DNA of 9,905 nucleotides from Lachnospiraceae bacterium. GTDB taxonomy: Bacteria; Bacillota; Clostridia; Lachnospirales; Lachnospiraceae. The notes beneath the pieces are model-generated. The model did no database searches and was not told the origin of the DNA. It was given only the letters and a program-made list of their open reading frames with translations. The stretch spans positions 1 to 9,905 of the forward strand of contig JAFUXY010000242.1 in NCBI GenBank assembly GCA_017477005.1, read 5' to 3'. Positions within the stretch are counted from its first letter, which is position 1; each line of letters opens with the position of its first letter. Shown piece after piece: positions 1 through 7,001 of this stretch. A program made the position numbers and the translations under genes.

Positions 1-1
1 G

Positions 2-1693
2 GTGGAGTCCGGAAGGATGGACGTGATCTTCACGGTGGGGCTTGCGATGCTCGGAGCCGCAGCCGTAGGATTGTACGCCGGGATCATGGGAGGAAAATAT
101 GGAGCGAAGGCATCTGCCGGATTTGCAAAGAATTTGCGGCAGGCAATGTTTTCAAAAATCCAGACCTTTTCTTTCGCAAATATCGACAAATTTTCTTCCG
201 CTTCCCTGATTACAAGATTGACAACCGACGTGACAAATTTGCAGAATTCTTACCAAATGATTCTGCGAATTGGCGCAAGAGCACCGTCGAGCCTGATTGT
301 GGCAATGATCGTGAGTTTTACGATCAGCCCGGAGTTGGCACAGATTTATCTGTGGGCGGCGTTGATCCTGGGCGTGGTGATTTCGATTATTGTGACTCTT
401 ACGAAGAGGATCTTTGATCAGGTTTTCAAGAAGTATGACGAGTTGAATGCCAGTGTCGAAGAAAATGTATCGGGTATCCGGGTTGTCAAAGCCTACGTGC
501 GGGAAGCGTTTGAAACAGAAAAATTTCATACGGCTTCGCACAATGTGTATAAAATGTTCATCAAGGCGGAGCGTATCCTGGTCGGCATGATGCCAACAGC
601 AATGGCGATGATCTACGCCTGTATTTTGCTGATCAGTTGGAACGGTGCGAAGATGATTGTCGGGAACCGACTGACTACCGGCGAATTGGTCAGTATGCTG
701 GCCTATTGTATGAATATTTTGATGAGCCTAATGATGCTGTCGATGATCTTTGTCATGGTGACGATGTCGATTGCGTCGGCGCAGCGAATTGTCGAGGTCT
801 TGGAGGAAGAGCCTACGATTACGAACCCCAAAGCCCCAATATTTGAAGTGTCGGATGGTTCGATTGATTTTTTGCATGTAGATTTTGCGTATAATGCGAA
901 GTCGATTGAATATGCTATGACGGATGTGACGCTGCACATAGAATCCGGCGAGACGATTGGCGTGATCGGAGGGACGGGTAGTTCGAAATCCACACTGGTC
1001 AGCTTGATCTCCCGACTGTACGATGTCAAAAATGGTATGGTGCGCGTGGGCGGAATTGACGTGCGGAAATACGATCTGGATACATTGCGGAATGAGGTCT
1101 CGGTGGTGCTTCAAAATAATGTGCTGTTTTCCGGCTCGATTTTGGACAATCTGCGATGGGGCGATCCCGAAGCGACCGATGAAGAATGCATGGAAGCCTG
1201 CCGTTTGGCATGCGCAGATGAATTTATCGAGCGTTTGCCAGATGGTTATGATACCTATATTGAACAGGGCGGGACAAATGTGTCCGGCGGACAGCGTCAA
1301 AGGCTGTGTATTGCAAGGGCGCTGCTGAAAAAACCGAAGGTACTGATTTTGGACGATTCCACAAGCGCGGTGGATACGGCTACAGACGCAAAGATTCGAA
1401 AGGCATTTCGGGAGACTATTCCCGGCACGACGAAATTGATCATTGCGCAGCGAATTTCTTCGGTGCAGGATGCGGATCGAATTGTAGTGCTGGATGAGGG
1501 AAAGGTGAACGGCATCGGTACGCATGAAGAATTGCTGGAAACCAACGCCATTTATCGGGATGTGTACGAATCCCAGACGGGAGGCGGCACGGCGGATTTT
1601 GACGAAGGAAAGGAGCATGAAAAAGGACTGGAAGCGATGAAAATCCGAAAGGAAAAGGAACCGGCCGCGAAGGGAGGTGAGCGTCATGCCTAG
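2..1693 (+). CDS. ABC exporter half-transporter, degenerate-site subunit (5' partial)
   Basis: This is a membrane-fused ATPase of a heterodimeric ABC exporter. The frame is open from the window edge. Its first residues align with the end of the first extracellular loop of this family, so I estimate that about 50 N-terminal residues, including TM1, are missing; the GTG at base 2 is not taken as the start. Five hydrophobic segments are visible, at roughly residues 8-28, 94-111, 114-133, 190-215 and 227-255, followed by the nucleotide-binding domain. Walker A is GGTGSSKS (323-330), with Ser328 in place of the last Gly. The signature is a good VSGGQ (427-431). The Walker B region reads LILDD, so Asp452 replaces the catalytic Glu. 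The switch His is Gln483 (IIAQR). From memory these changes are typical of this Clostridia subfamily, so the gene is not judged broken. The stop overlaps the start of the partner subunit by 8 bp. The substrate is unknown. Confidence 0.9.
   Translation: MESGRMDVIFTVGLAMLGAAAVGLYAGIMGGKYGAKASAGFAKNLRQAMFSKIQTFSFANIDKFSSASLITRLTTDVTNLQNSYQMILRIGARAPSSLIVAMIVSFTISPELAQIYLWAALILGVVISIIVTLTKRIFDQVFKKYDELNASVEENVSGIRVVKAYVREAFETEKFHTASHNVYKMFIKAERILVGMMPTAMAMIYACILLISWNGAKMIVGNRLTTGELVSMLAYCMNILMSLMMLSMIFVMVTMSIASAQRIVEVLEEEPTITNPKAPIFEVSDGSIDFLHVDFAYNAKSIEYAMTDVTLHIESGETIGVIGGTGSSKSTLVSLISRLYDVKNGMVRVGGIDVRKYDLDTLRNEVSVVLQNNVLFSGSILDNLRWGDPEATDEECMEACRLACADEFIERLPDGYDTYIEQGGTNVSGGQRQRLCIARALLKKPKVLILDDSTSAVDTATDAKIRKAFRETIPGTTKLIIAQRISSVQDADRIVVLDEGKVNGIGTHEELLETNAIYRDVYESQTGGGTADFDEGKEHEKGLEAMKIRKEKEPAAKGGERHA
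1671..1680 (+). promoter_or_regulatory. Ribosome binding site fixing the start of the second ABC subunit
   Basis: AGGGAGGTGA lies inside the 3' end of the first ABC gene. Its core ends 6-7 bases before the ATG at 1686. A GTG at 1677 in the same frame falls inside this site and so cannot be the start it serves; ATG 1686 is therefore chosen. Confidence 0.75.
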
Positions 1694-3704
1694 AGTGAGA
1701 GCCGAAAGGCCAACAAAGGAGCAGATTGACGCATCGAAGGACACCATGCGTCGGTTGTTCGGTTTCCTGTTCAAGAACTATGGGGGCAGACTGCTCATTG
1801 TATTTGTCTGTATCATCATATCCGTGCTGGCGAATGTGCAGGGCACGATGTTTATGCAAAGACTGATCGATGATTATATTACGCCGATGGTGGAGAGCGG
1901 AAGCACCGATTTTTCACCTCTATTGGCAGCCATTGCGCGGGTGGCCGGATTCTATGTAATAGGAATTGCGGCTTCCTACGCCTACAATATGATCATGGTC
2001 TATGTCACCCAGGGAGCGCTGGTGAAGCTGCGCAACCAGATGTTCGAGCATATGGAAACGCTGCCAATCCGCTATTTCGACACGCATGCCCACGGCGAGA
2101 TCATGAGTTTTTATACGAATGATATTGACACGCTGCGGCAGATGATCTCCCAGAGTATTCCGCAGATGATCAACTCGGCGTTCAATATTCTGGCGGTGAC
2201 GATCTCGATGTTTGTCCTGTCGTTTCCGCTCACGATGCTGACCTTCCTGATGGTGGGCGTGATGCTGGTCGTGACTACGAAGCTGGCCGGACAGAGCGCG
2301 AAATATTTCACCGAGCAGCAGAAGGACATCGGCATCGTCAATGGAAATATTCAGGAGATCATGAACGGCCAGAAGGTCGTGAAGGTTTTTTGCCATGAAC
2401 CGCAGGCCATCGAGGATTTTGAGCGGTTGAACGAACGGCTTTTCAATAGCTCGTACAATGCGAATAAATTTGCCAACATACTTATGCCTGCAAACGCACA
2501 ATTAGGCAATGTTAGCTATGTGCTGATCGCCGTGGTGGGTGGCGCATTGGCATTGTCTGGCGTGACCGGGCTAACGCTCGGAAAACTGGCGAGTTTTTTG
2601 ACCTTCAACAAGAGCTTCAATATGCCGATTTCCCAGGTGAGCCAGCAGCTCAATTTCATTGTCATGGCTATGGCGGGTGCTGGTCGGATTTTTGCGCTGT
2701 TGGACGAAGAGCCGGAATTGGATGAAGGCTATGTGAAGCTGGTGAACGCCAAGATAGAAGGAGAGGAAATCGAGAAGGCACAAGAAATCGGGAGTACAAA
2801 AGAAGTAGGAAAGGTCAGCGAGACCGGAGCGGGGAAAGAGAGAGCGGAGGAAACAAGAATAGAAAAAGATCCGGTGAAATCCGGTCGGATTGTGGAATGC
2901 GAAGAGCGGACTGGAATTTGGGCGTGGAAGCATTACCACAAAGCATCGGACACGACGACCTTCACGAAGCTGACTGGAGATGTAGTGTTCGACGATGTGG
3001 ACTTTGGCTACACCGAAGAGAAGACGGTGCTGTACAATATCACGCTGCACGCTCTGCCAGGACAGAAGATCGCGTTCGTAGGGGCGACGGGCGCCGGAAA
3101 AACCACGATTACGAATTTGATCAATCGCTTCTATGATATTGCGGACGGAAAAATTCGTTATGATGAAATCAATATCAATAAAATCCAAAAAGCCGACCTG
3201 AGGCGAAGCTTGGGAATCGTGCTGCAGGATACGCATTTGTTTTCGGGAACGGTGGCGGACAATATTCGGTTTGGAAAGCTGTCGGCGACCGACGAGGAAG
3301 TGGTACAGGCGGCGAAGCTCGCCAATGCGGACGGTTTCATTCGCAGATTGCCAGAGGGGTATAATACCTGGCTGTCCGGGGATGGCGGGTCTCTTTCCGC
3401 AGGGCAGAGGCAGCTTTTGGCGATCGCGAGGGCGGCGATTGCGGATCCGCCGGTGTTGATTTTGGATGAAGCGACGTCGTCGATCGATACTCGTACCGAG
3501 AAAATCGTGCAGGATGGGATGGACAGGCTGATGGCGGGACGGACGACCTTTGTGATCGCGCACCGGTTGTCCACGATCCGAAACAGCCATATGATCTGCG
3601 TGCTCGATAGCGGCCGGATTATCGAGAGAGGAAATCATGACGAATTGATCGCGAAGAAGGGAAAATATTACCAACTCTACACAGGAAAGGTTGTCAATGC
3701 ATAA
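1686..3704 (+). CDS. ABC exporter half-transporter, catalytically competent subunit
   Basis: This 672-residue protein is the second half of the heterodimeric ABC exporter. The transmembrane domain spans roughly residues 35-330 (TM1 about 35-52) and the C-terminal ATPase domain about 430-672. The ATPase is canonical where the first subunit is not: Walker A GATGAGKT (466-473), catalytic Glu595 in LILDE, and switch His626 in IAHRLS. Its signature is LSAGQ (570-574), with Ala in place of the first Gly. In the dimer, its Walker motifs would pair with the partner's intact VSGGQ to form the active site. Between the two domains is an unusually long charged linker (about residues 356-399), followed by a W-A-W-K-H stretch that I remember as typical of the subfamily. 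The length of 672 exceeds the usual 580-630 mainly because of that linker. ATG 1686 is chosen for its strong ribosome binding site. The substrate cannot be read from sequence; drugs, peptides and lipid-linked glycans are all possible. Confidence 0.9.
   Translation: MPRVRAERPTKEQIDASKDTMRRLFGFLFKNYGGRLLIVFVCIIISVLANVQGTMFMQRLIDDYITPMVESGSTDFSPLLAAIARVAGFYVIGIAASYAYNMIMVYVTQGALVKLRNQMFEHMETLPIRYFDTHAHGEIMSFYTNDIDTLRQMISQSIPQMINSAFNILAVTISMFVLSFPLTMLTFLMVGVMLVVTTKLAGQSAKYFTEQQKDIGIVNGNIQEIMNGQKVVKVFCHEPQAIEDFERLNERLFNSSYNANKFANILMPANAQLGNVSYVLIAVVGGALALSGVTGLTLGKLASFLTFNKSFNMPISQVSQQLNFIVMAMAGAGRIFALLDEEPELDEGYVKLVNAKIEGEEIEKAQEIGSTKEVGKVSETGAGKERAEETRIEKDPVKSGRIVECEERTGIWAWKHYHKASDTTTFTKLTGDVVFDDVDFGYTEEKTVLYNITLHALPGQKIAFVGATGAGKTTITNLINRFYDIADGKIRYDEININKIQKADLRRSLGIVLQDTHLFSGTVADNIRFGKLSATDEEVVQAAKLANADGFIRRLPEGYNTWLSGDGGSLSAGQRQLLAIARAAIADPPVLILDEATSSIDTRTEKIVQDGMDRLMAGRTTFVIAHRLSTIRNSHMICVLDSGRIIERGNHDELIAKKGKYYQLYTGKVVNA
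2751..2870 (+). other. Purine-rich segment encoding a Glu/Lys-rich interdomain linker
   Basis: By direct count, 100 of these 120 bases are A or G on the coding strand. The segment encodes residues 356-395 of the second ABC subunit, a low-complexity stretch dominated by Glu, Lys, Gly, Ala and Thr. It lies between the membrane domain and the ATPase domain. It is in frame and has no stop, so it is an insertion or expansion rather than damage. It probably forms a flexible or helical cytoplasmic linker. Confidence 0.7.
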
Positions 3705-4566
3705 AGAAGAAGCTTTGCCGGACAAAGAAAAAATGCATCGGCTCGATCTTTCGGAAATCCAAAAGATCGAGCTGCATATGTTCATATATTTTGATAGATT
3801 TTGCCGCAAGTACGGGCTTCGCTATTCTATGGCGGGCGGCACGCTTTTGGGCGCGGTGCGGCACAAGGGCTTTATCCCGTGGGACGACGATATTGATATT
3901 GGGATGCCAAGGCCGGATTATGACCGATTTTGTGAATTGATGCGGCGAAAAAGGCTCGATCATGGGCATATTATGCTGCTTCCGGAGCATCATCCCAAGG
4001 CGGTGATGCCGTATGCGAAGCTGTTTGACCGACGGACTTATACGGATTTTACCTATGCGACGGATGGCGGCAGTGATTCGCTTTGGATCGATATTCTGCC
4101 GATTGATGGGATGCCGGAGGATCCAGAGGAGCTGAAACGGCATATGGACCGATTTACGAAGCTGCGTTTTTTGCTGCAGTTGTCGAGAGCGAAGATGGGC
4201 AGCGGCACGACGAAATGGAAGGCGGCGTTGAAGCCTTTGACGAGGCCGTTTTTTGCGGCTTTTCCGACACGGTTTTTGCGGGACAAGATGGACGAGCAGG
4301 CCAGACGTTTTGATTTTGCGACTTCTTCACACGTAGGGATTGCTGTGTGGGGACTGTATGGCGTGGGAGAAAGTGTGAAAAAAAACGAAGGCTGTATGGA
4401 AATGGAGTTTGAAGGGCGATCCTTTTTGGGAACGATCGCTTACGATGAATATTTGCGCGGAATTTATGGAAATTATATGACGATGCCGCCGGAGGAAAAG
4501 CAGGTCGCGCATCCGGTGGAAGCCTATCTCAAGGAAGGCTATTCGATGAAGGAGTTTTGGACATGA
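3697..4566 (+). CDS. licD: LicD family phosphotransferase (cell-surface glycan decoration)
   Basis: This 289-residue protein has the LicD/fukutin-type nucleotidyltransferase fold. The diagnostic region is clear: GGTLLGAVRH (residues 47-56), then KGFIPWDDDIDIGM (57-70), whose Asp cluster 63-67 should bind metal. Founding LicD proteins transfer phosphocholine from CDP-choline onto teichoic acid or lipopolysaccharide sugars. Many Bacillota members probably transfer other phospho-alcohols, so the donor here is open. No signal peptide or membrane segment is evident, so it should act on the cytoplasmic face. ATG 3697 is preferred over an in-frame TTG six bases upstream because AGGAAAGG at 3683-3690 is correctly spaced for it. 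The gene overlaps the ABC gene before it by 8 bp and the glycosyltransferase after it by 4 bp, which supports co-translation. The symbol denotes the family, not a proven substrate. Confidence 0.88.
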   Translation: MHKEEALPDKEKMHRLDLSEIQKIELHMFIYFDRFCRKYGLRYSMAGGTLLGAVRHKGFIPWDDDIDIGMPRPDYDRFCELMRRKRLDHGHIMLLPEHHPKAVMPYAKLFDRRTYTDFTYATDGGSDSLWIDILPIDGMPEDPEELKRHMDRFTKLRFLLQLSRAKMGSGTTKWKAALKPLTRPFFAAFPTRFLRDKMDEQARRFDFATSSHVGIAVWGLYGVGESVKKNEGCMEMEFEGRSFLGTIAYDEYLRGIYGNYMTMPPEEKQVAHPVEAYLKEGYSMKEFWT

Positions 4567-5465
4567 AACACAACAAAATTGTCGCTGTCGTGGTCACATA
4601 CAATCGAAAGGAAATGCTCGAAGAAAATCTGGATGCGCTTTTGTCCCAGACCGAGGATCGATACGATATTTTGGTGATCGACAACCACAGCACGGATGGC
4701 ACCGATGAGCTGATGAAGGAATACGCTTTGCTTGAGGATCGGATCCAATATTTCGATACGGGAAAAAACCTTGGAGGTGCCGGAGGGTTTGCCTATGGGA
4801 TACGGCTGGCGATTGAAAAGGGGTATTCCTGGCTTTGGCTGATGGACGACGACTGCATGCCAAAGCGAAACGCATTGGAAGAATTGACAAATACAGCGAA
4901 ACGGCTGAAGGGCAGATTTGGGTTTCTGTCGTCGAAAACCATGTGGAAAGACGGTTCTCTCTGTCGTATGAACGTACAAAGGACAACTTTGTTTGAAAAT
5001 CTGACGAAGTATCCTTCGGAAAAGGGAGAGCCGATTCCGATTGTGATTGCTTCATTTGTGTCGATGTTTCTGCCAGCGAAGGTGGTTCGCAGGGTGGGAC
5101 TGCCGATGGCGGAATTTTTCATATGGACCGACGACTGGGAATATTCGAGGCGGATTTCAAGGCATTTCCCTTGCTATGCGGTGCCGGAGAGCGAGGTCGT
5201 GCATGAGACGGAGGAAAACGTAGGGACGAGTATCGCAACGGACGAGGTCGAGAGGCTGTGGCGTTATCGCTATGCCTACCGAAATGAAGTGGTCTTGTAC
5301 CGAAGAGAGGGACTGCGGGGCATGCTGCATCTTTTGGCCCGGACGCCGCTGCATATGGCCCGGGTGCTGCTCAAAGCGAAGGATCACCGGCGAGAACGGT
5401 TGTCTGCCATTTTGAAAGGAACGTGGCAAGGATTTTGGTTCTTCCCAAAGGTGGAGAGGGTGTGA
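4563..5465 (+). CDS. GT2 family glycosyltransferase, galactofuranosyl/rhamnosyl-transferase-like
   Basis: This 300-residue GT-A fold glycosyltransferase has no membrane segment. The N-terminal nucleotide-sugar domain shows VVVTYNR (9-15), VIDNHSTDGT (38-47), LGGAGGF (70-76) and a DDD metal site (95-97, in LMDDDCMP). The acceptor-side motif is WTDDWE (188-193), where an Asp probably acts as catalytic base, followed by His214-Glu. The GGAGGF, DDD and W-x-DD-x-E combination is what I associate with COG1216 enzymes such as galactofuranosyl- and rhamnosyltransferases; the donor is not determined. ATG 4563 follows AAGGAG at 4549-4554 and overlaps the licD stop as ATGA, a classic coupled junction. 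It is the last gene of the first operon. With LicD it probably builds and decorates a glycan or lipid-linked saccharide on the inner face of the membrane. Confidence 0.88.
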   Translation: MKHNKIVAVVVTYNRKEMLEENLDALLSQTEDRYDILVIDNHSTDGTDELMKEYALLEDRIQYFDTGKNLGGAGGFAYGIRLAIEKGYSWLWLMDDDCMPKRNALEELTNTAKRLKGRFGFLSSKTMWKDGSLCRMNVQRTTLFENLTKYPSEKGEPIPIVIASFVSMFLPAKVVRRVGLPMAEFFIWTDDWEYSRRISRHFPCYAVPESEVVHETEENVGTSIATDEVERLWRYRYAYRNEVVLYRREGLRGMLHLLARTPLHMARVLLKAKDHRRERLSAILKGTWQGFWFFPKVERV

Positions 5466-5514
5466 AAATGGCTGAAAAGTGGTGCGGGAATGGTTTGAAA
5501 TCATCTCGCCACGC

Positions 5515-5544
5515 TTGACAGAAGCCTATTAAGTATAGTAAGAT
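5515..5544 (+). promoter_or_regulatory. Probable sigma-A promoter of the liv operon
   Basis: A perfect -35 TTGACA (5515-5520) is followed after 18 bases by TAAGAT (5539-5544), a 4/6 match to TATAAT. TATAGT at 5534-5539 is a better hexamer but only 13 bases from the -35. The site is in the 159-bp gap between the two operons, and initiation near 5551 would leave a leader of about 75 nt. No CodY-type box was recognised in the gap. Confidence 0.55.
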
Positions 5545-5564
5545 GGAACGCCGAAGTATCGTAA

Positions 5565-5584
5565 CTGTTCAGTTGACTGAATAG
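5565..5584 (+). repeat. Inverted repeat in the liv leader (possible operator or hairpin)
   Basis: The core TTCAGTTGACTGAA (5568-5581) has perfect 6-bp arms around TG. Including one G-T pair, symmetry extends to 9-bp arms over 5565-5584. It lies just downstream of the predicted start of transcription. TAACTG (5562-5567), overlapping its left edge, could instead pair with CAGTTA (5596-5601), so two mutually exclusive folds are possible. It could be a regulator site or a leader hairpin; the regulator is unknown. Confidence 0.4.
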
Positions 5585-5624
5585 CTACGTGACGTCAGTT
5601 ATGTTTAAGGAGGGATATTAGGCT

Positions 5625-6905
5625 ATGAAAAAGAAATTGTTTAGTTTGGCGATGGCGGCGATGCTGTCGGTTTCCTTGCTTTCGGGATGTGGCGGCTCCG
5701 GTGGTTCTTCGGATACATCGTCTGATGCAACAGAGGACAGCGCTTCTGCGGATACATCCGATGAAAGCAGCGACGCTGAGGAAGCAGACGATACCGCTTC
5801 AGATGAGGCGGAGAGTACTGAAGGCGGCGAGGGCGCGTTCTACATCGGCGGCATTGGACCTACGACGGGCGCGGCAGCGAGTTATGGTTCGGCCGTAATG
5901 AACGCGGGACAGATCGCCATTGACGAGATCAACGAAGCGGGCGGCGTGAATGGGTCTCAATTGGCGTATCGTTTCGAGGACGATGTGCATGATCCGGAAA
6001 AATCGGTCAATGCATACAATTCCCTGAAGGACTGGGGAATGCAGATTTTGATGGGTACGGTGACGACCTCTCCTTGTATCGCAGTAGCGGCCGAGTCTTC
6101 TGCGGACAATATGTTTGAGATTACCCCTTCTGCTTCTTCTACAGACGTGATCGACACCAATGAAAACGTGTTCCAGGTTTGCTTCACGGACCCGAACCAG
6201 GGAACGGCTTCGGCGGATTACATTGCAGACACGTTGGGTGACATCTCCAAGGTGGCGGTGATCTACAACAGTGCGGACGTGTATTCCCAGGGTATCCACG
6301 ATACCTTTGTGGATGAGGCGGATGTGAAGGGACTTGAGGTTGTATCGGATACAGCGTTCACGGACGATACAAAGACAGACTTCTCCACGCAGCTTCAGAA
6401 GGCGCAGGAAGGTGAAGCGGAGCTGGTGTTCCTGCCGATCTATTATCAGGAGGCTTCGATCATTTTGCAGCAGGCGAAGGATATGGGCTATGCGCCGACC
6501 TTCTTTGGCGTAGATGGAATGGACGGAATTTTGACCCTCGAAGGATTTGATACCTCTTTGGCAGAGGGCGTGATGCTGTTGACACCGTTCTCGGCGGACG
6601 CAGACGATGAAAAGACGCAGAATTTTGTATCGAAGTATCAGGAAGAATACGGCGATGTTCCGAATCAGTGTGGCGCCGATGCGTATGATGCGATTTATAT
6701 CATCAAGCAGGCGATCGAAGAGTCCGGCGTGACTCCGGATATGAGCATCGACGAGATGGGATCGACGCTTTGCGAGACGATGAAGGGGATGACCTTTGAC
6801 GGCGGTATTACCGGAGAGTCCATGCAGTGGGATGAAAACGGCGCGGTCAACAAGGATCCGAAGGCTGTTGTGATCAAGGATGGTGCATATCAGTCGATGG
6901 ACTGA
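5625..6905 (+). CDS. livJ: Branched-chain amino acid ABC transporter, substrate-binding lipoprotein
   Basis: This 426-residue extracellular binding protein captures substrate for the LivHMGF importer. It opens with a lipoprotein signal (MKKK, then a hydrophobic core) and the lipobox LSGC, lipidated at Cys22. Residues 23-71 form a Ser/Asp/Glu-rich tether with 17 acidic and no basic residues between positions 30 and 69. The periplasmic-binding-protein type 1 domain (Peripla_BP_6) starts near residue 71 with FYIGGIGPTTG and includes AIDEINEAGGVNG, both typical of LivJ/LivK proteins. The extra length compared with roughly 370-390 residues in relatives comes from the tether. ATG 5625 follows AAGGAGGG at 5607-5614. 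It heads the operon and is separated from livH by a hairpin, so it is probably made in excess. Leu/Ile/Val is the family expectation; other amino acids, amides or urea are possible, since the fold does not fix the ligand. Confidence 0.92.
   Translation: MKKKLFSLAMAAMLSVSLLSGCGGSGGSSDTSSDATEDSASADTSDESSDAEEADDTASDEAESTEGGEGAFYIGGIGPTTGAAASYGSAVMNAGQIAIDEINEAGGVNGSQLAYRFEDDVHDPEKSVNAYNSLKDWGMQILMGTVTTSPCIAVAAESSADNMFEITPSASSTDVIDTNENVFQVCFTDPNQGTASADYIADTLGDISKVAVIYNSADVYSQGIHDTFVDEADVKGLEVVSDTAFTDDTKTDFSTQLQKAQEGEAELVFLPIYYQEASIILQQAKDMGYAPTFFGVDGMDGILTLEGFDTSLAEGVMLLTPFSADADDEKTQNFVSKYQEEYGDVPNQCGADAYDAIYIIKQAIEESGVTPDMSIDEMGSTLCETMKGMTFDGGITGESMQWDENGAVNKDPKAVVIKDGAYQSMD
5710..5758 (+). repeat. 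In-frame direct repeat in the lipoprotein tether
   Basis: CGGATACATC occurs at 5710-5719 and again at 5749-5758, exactly 39 bases (13 codons) apart. Both encode Ser-Asp-Thr-Ser within the acidic tether, which suggests the tether grew by in-frame duplication. Confidence 0.5.
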
Positions 6906-6945
6906 TGAAGGAAATATAGTTGGGAGTAGGTTACTTTGACACTTC

Positions 6946-6990
6946 GACGGGGACGCTTTTTGGAGTGTCCCCGTCTATTTCTATTATTTG
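6946..6990 (+). terminator. Intra-operon hairpin/attenuator between livJ and livH
   Basis: GACGGGGAC (6946-6954) and GTCCCCGTC (6967-6975) are perfect 9-bp arms. A G-T and a C-G pair extend the stem to 11 bp around an 8-nt loop. The following bases (6976-6989) are T-rich but interrupted (TATTTCTATTATTT), so termination is probably partial. The position after a binding-protein gene and before its permease fits either partial termination or a block to 3' exonucleases, both of which raise binding protein relative to permease. Confidence 0.75.
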
Positions 6991-7001
6991 AGGGAAGTTT
7001 T

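Noticed and set aside
968..991. Walker A with Ser for Gly in the first ABC subunit, as a sign of a broken gene.
   Set aside because: The frame is intact, the partner is complementary, and I recall GGTGSSKS as common in this clostridial subfamily.
2571..3809. A 412-codon open frame on the minus strand opposite the second ABC gene; similar long antisense frames at 728-1774 and 8899-9714.
   Set aside because: They lie opposite genes with clear family motifs, show no recognisable domain and are rich in Arg, His and Pro, as expected from antisense reading of this composition.
5479..5512. Imperfect hairpin after the GT2 gene (GTGGTG with CGCCAC, inner ATGGT with ATCAT) as a terminator of the first operon.
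   Set aside because: The stem is interrupted and includes wobble pairs, and no T tract follows; the next bases are the -35 element. It may exist but is not supported as an intrinsic terminator.
6936..6941. TTGACA before livH as the -35 of a second promoter.
   Set aside because: The correctly spaced -10 position falls inside the hairpin loop (about 6959) and has no TATAAT-like hexamer.
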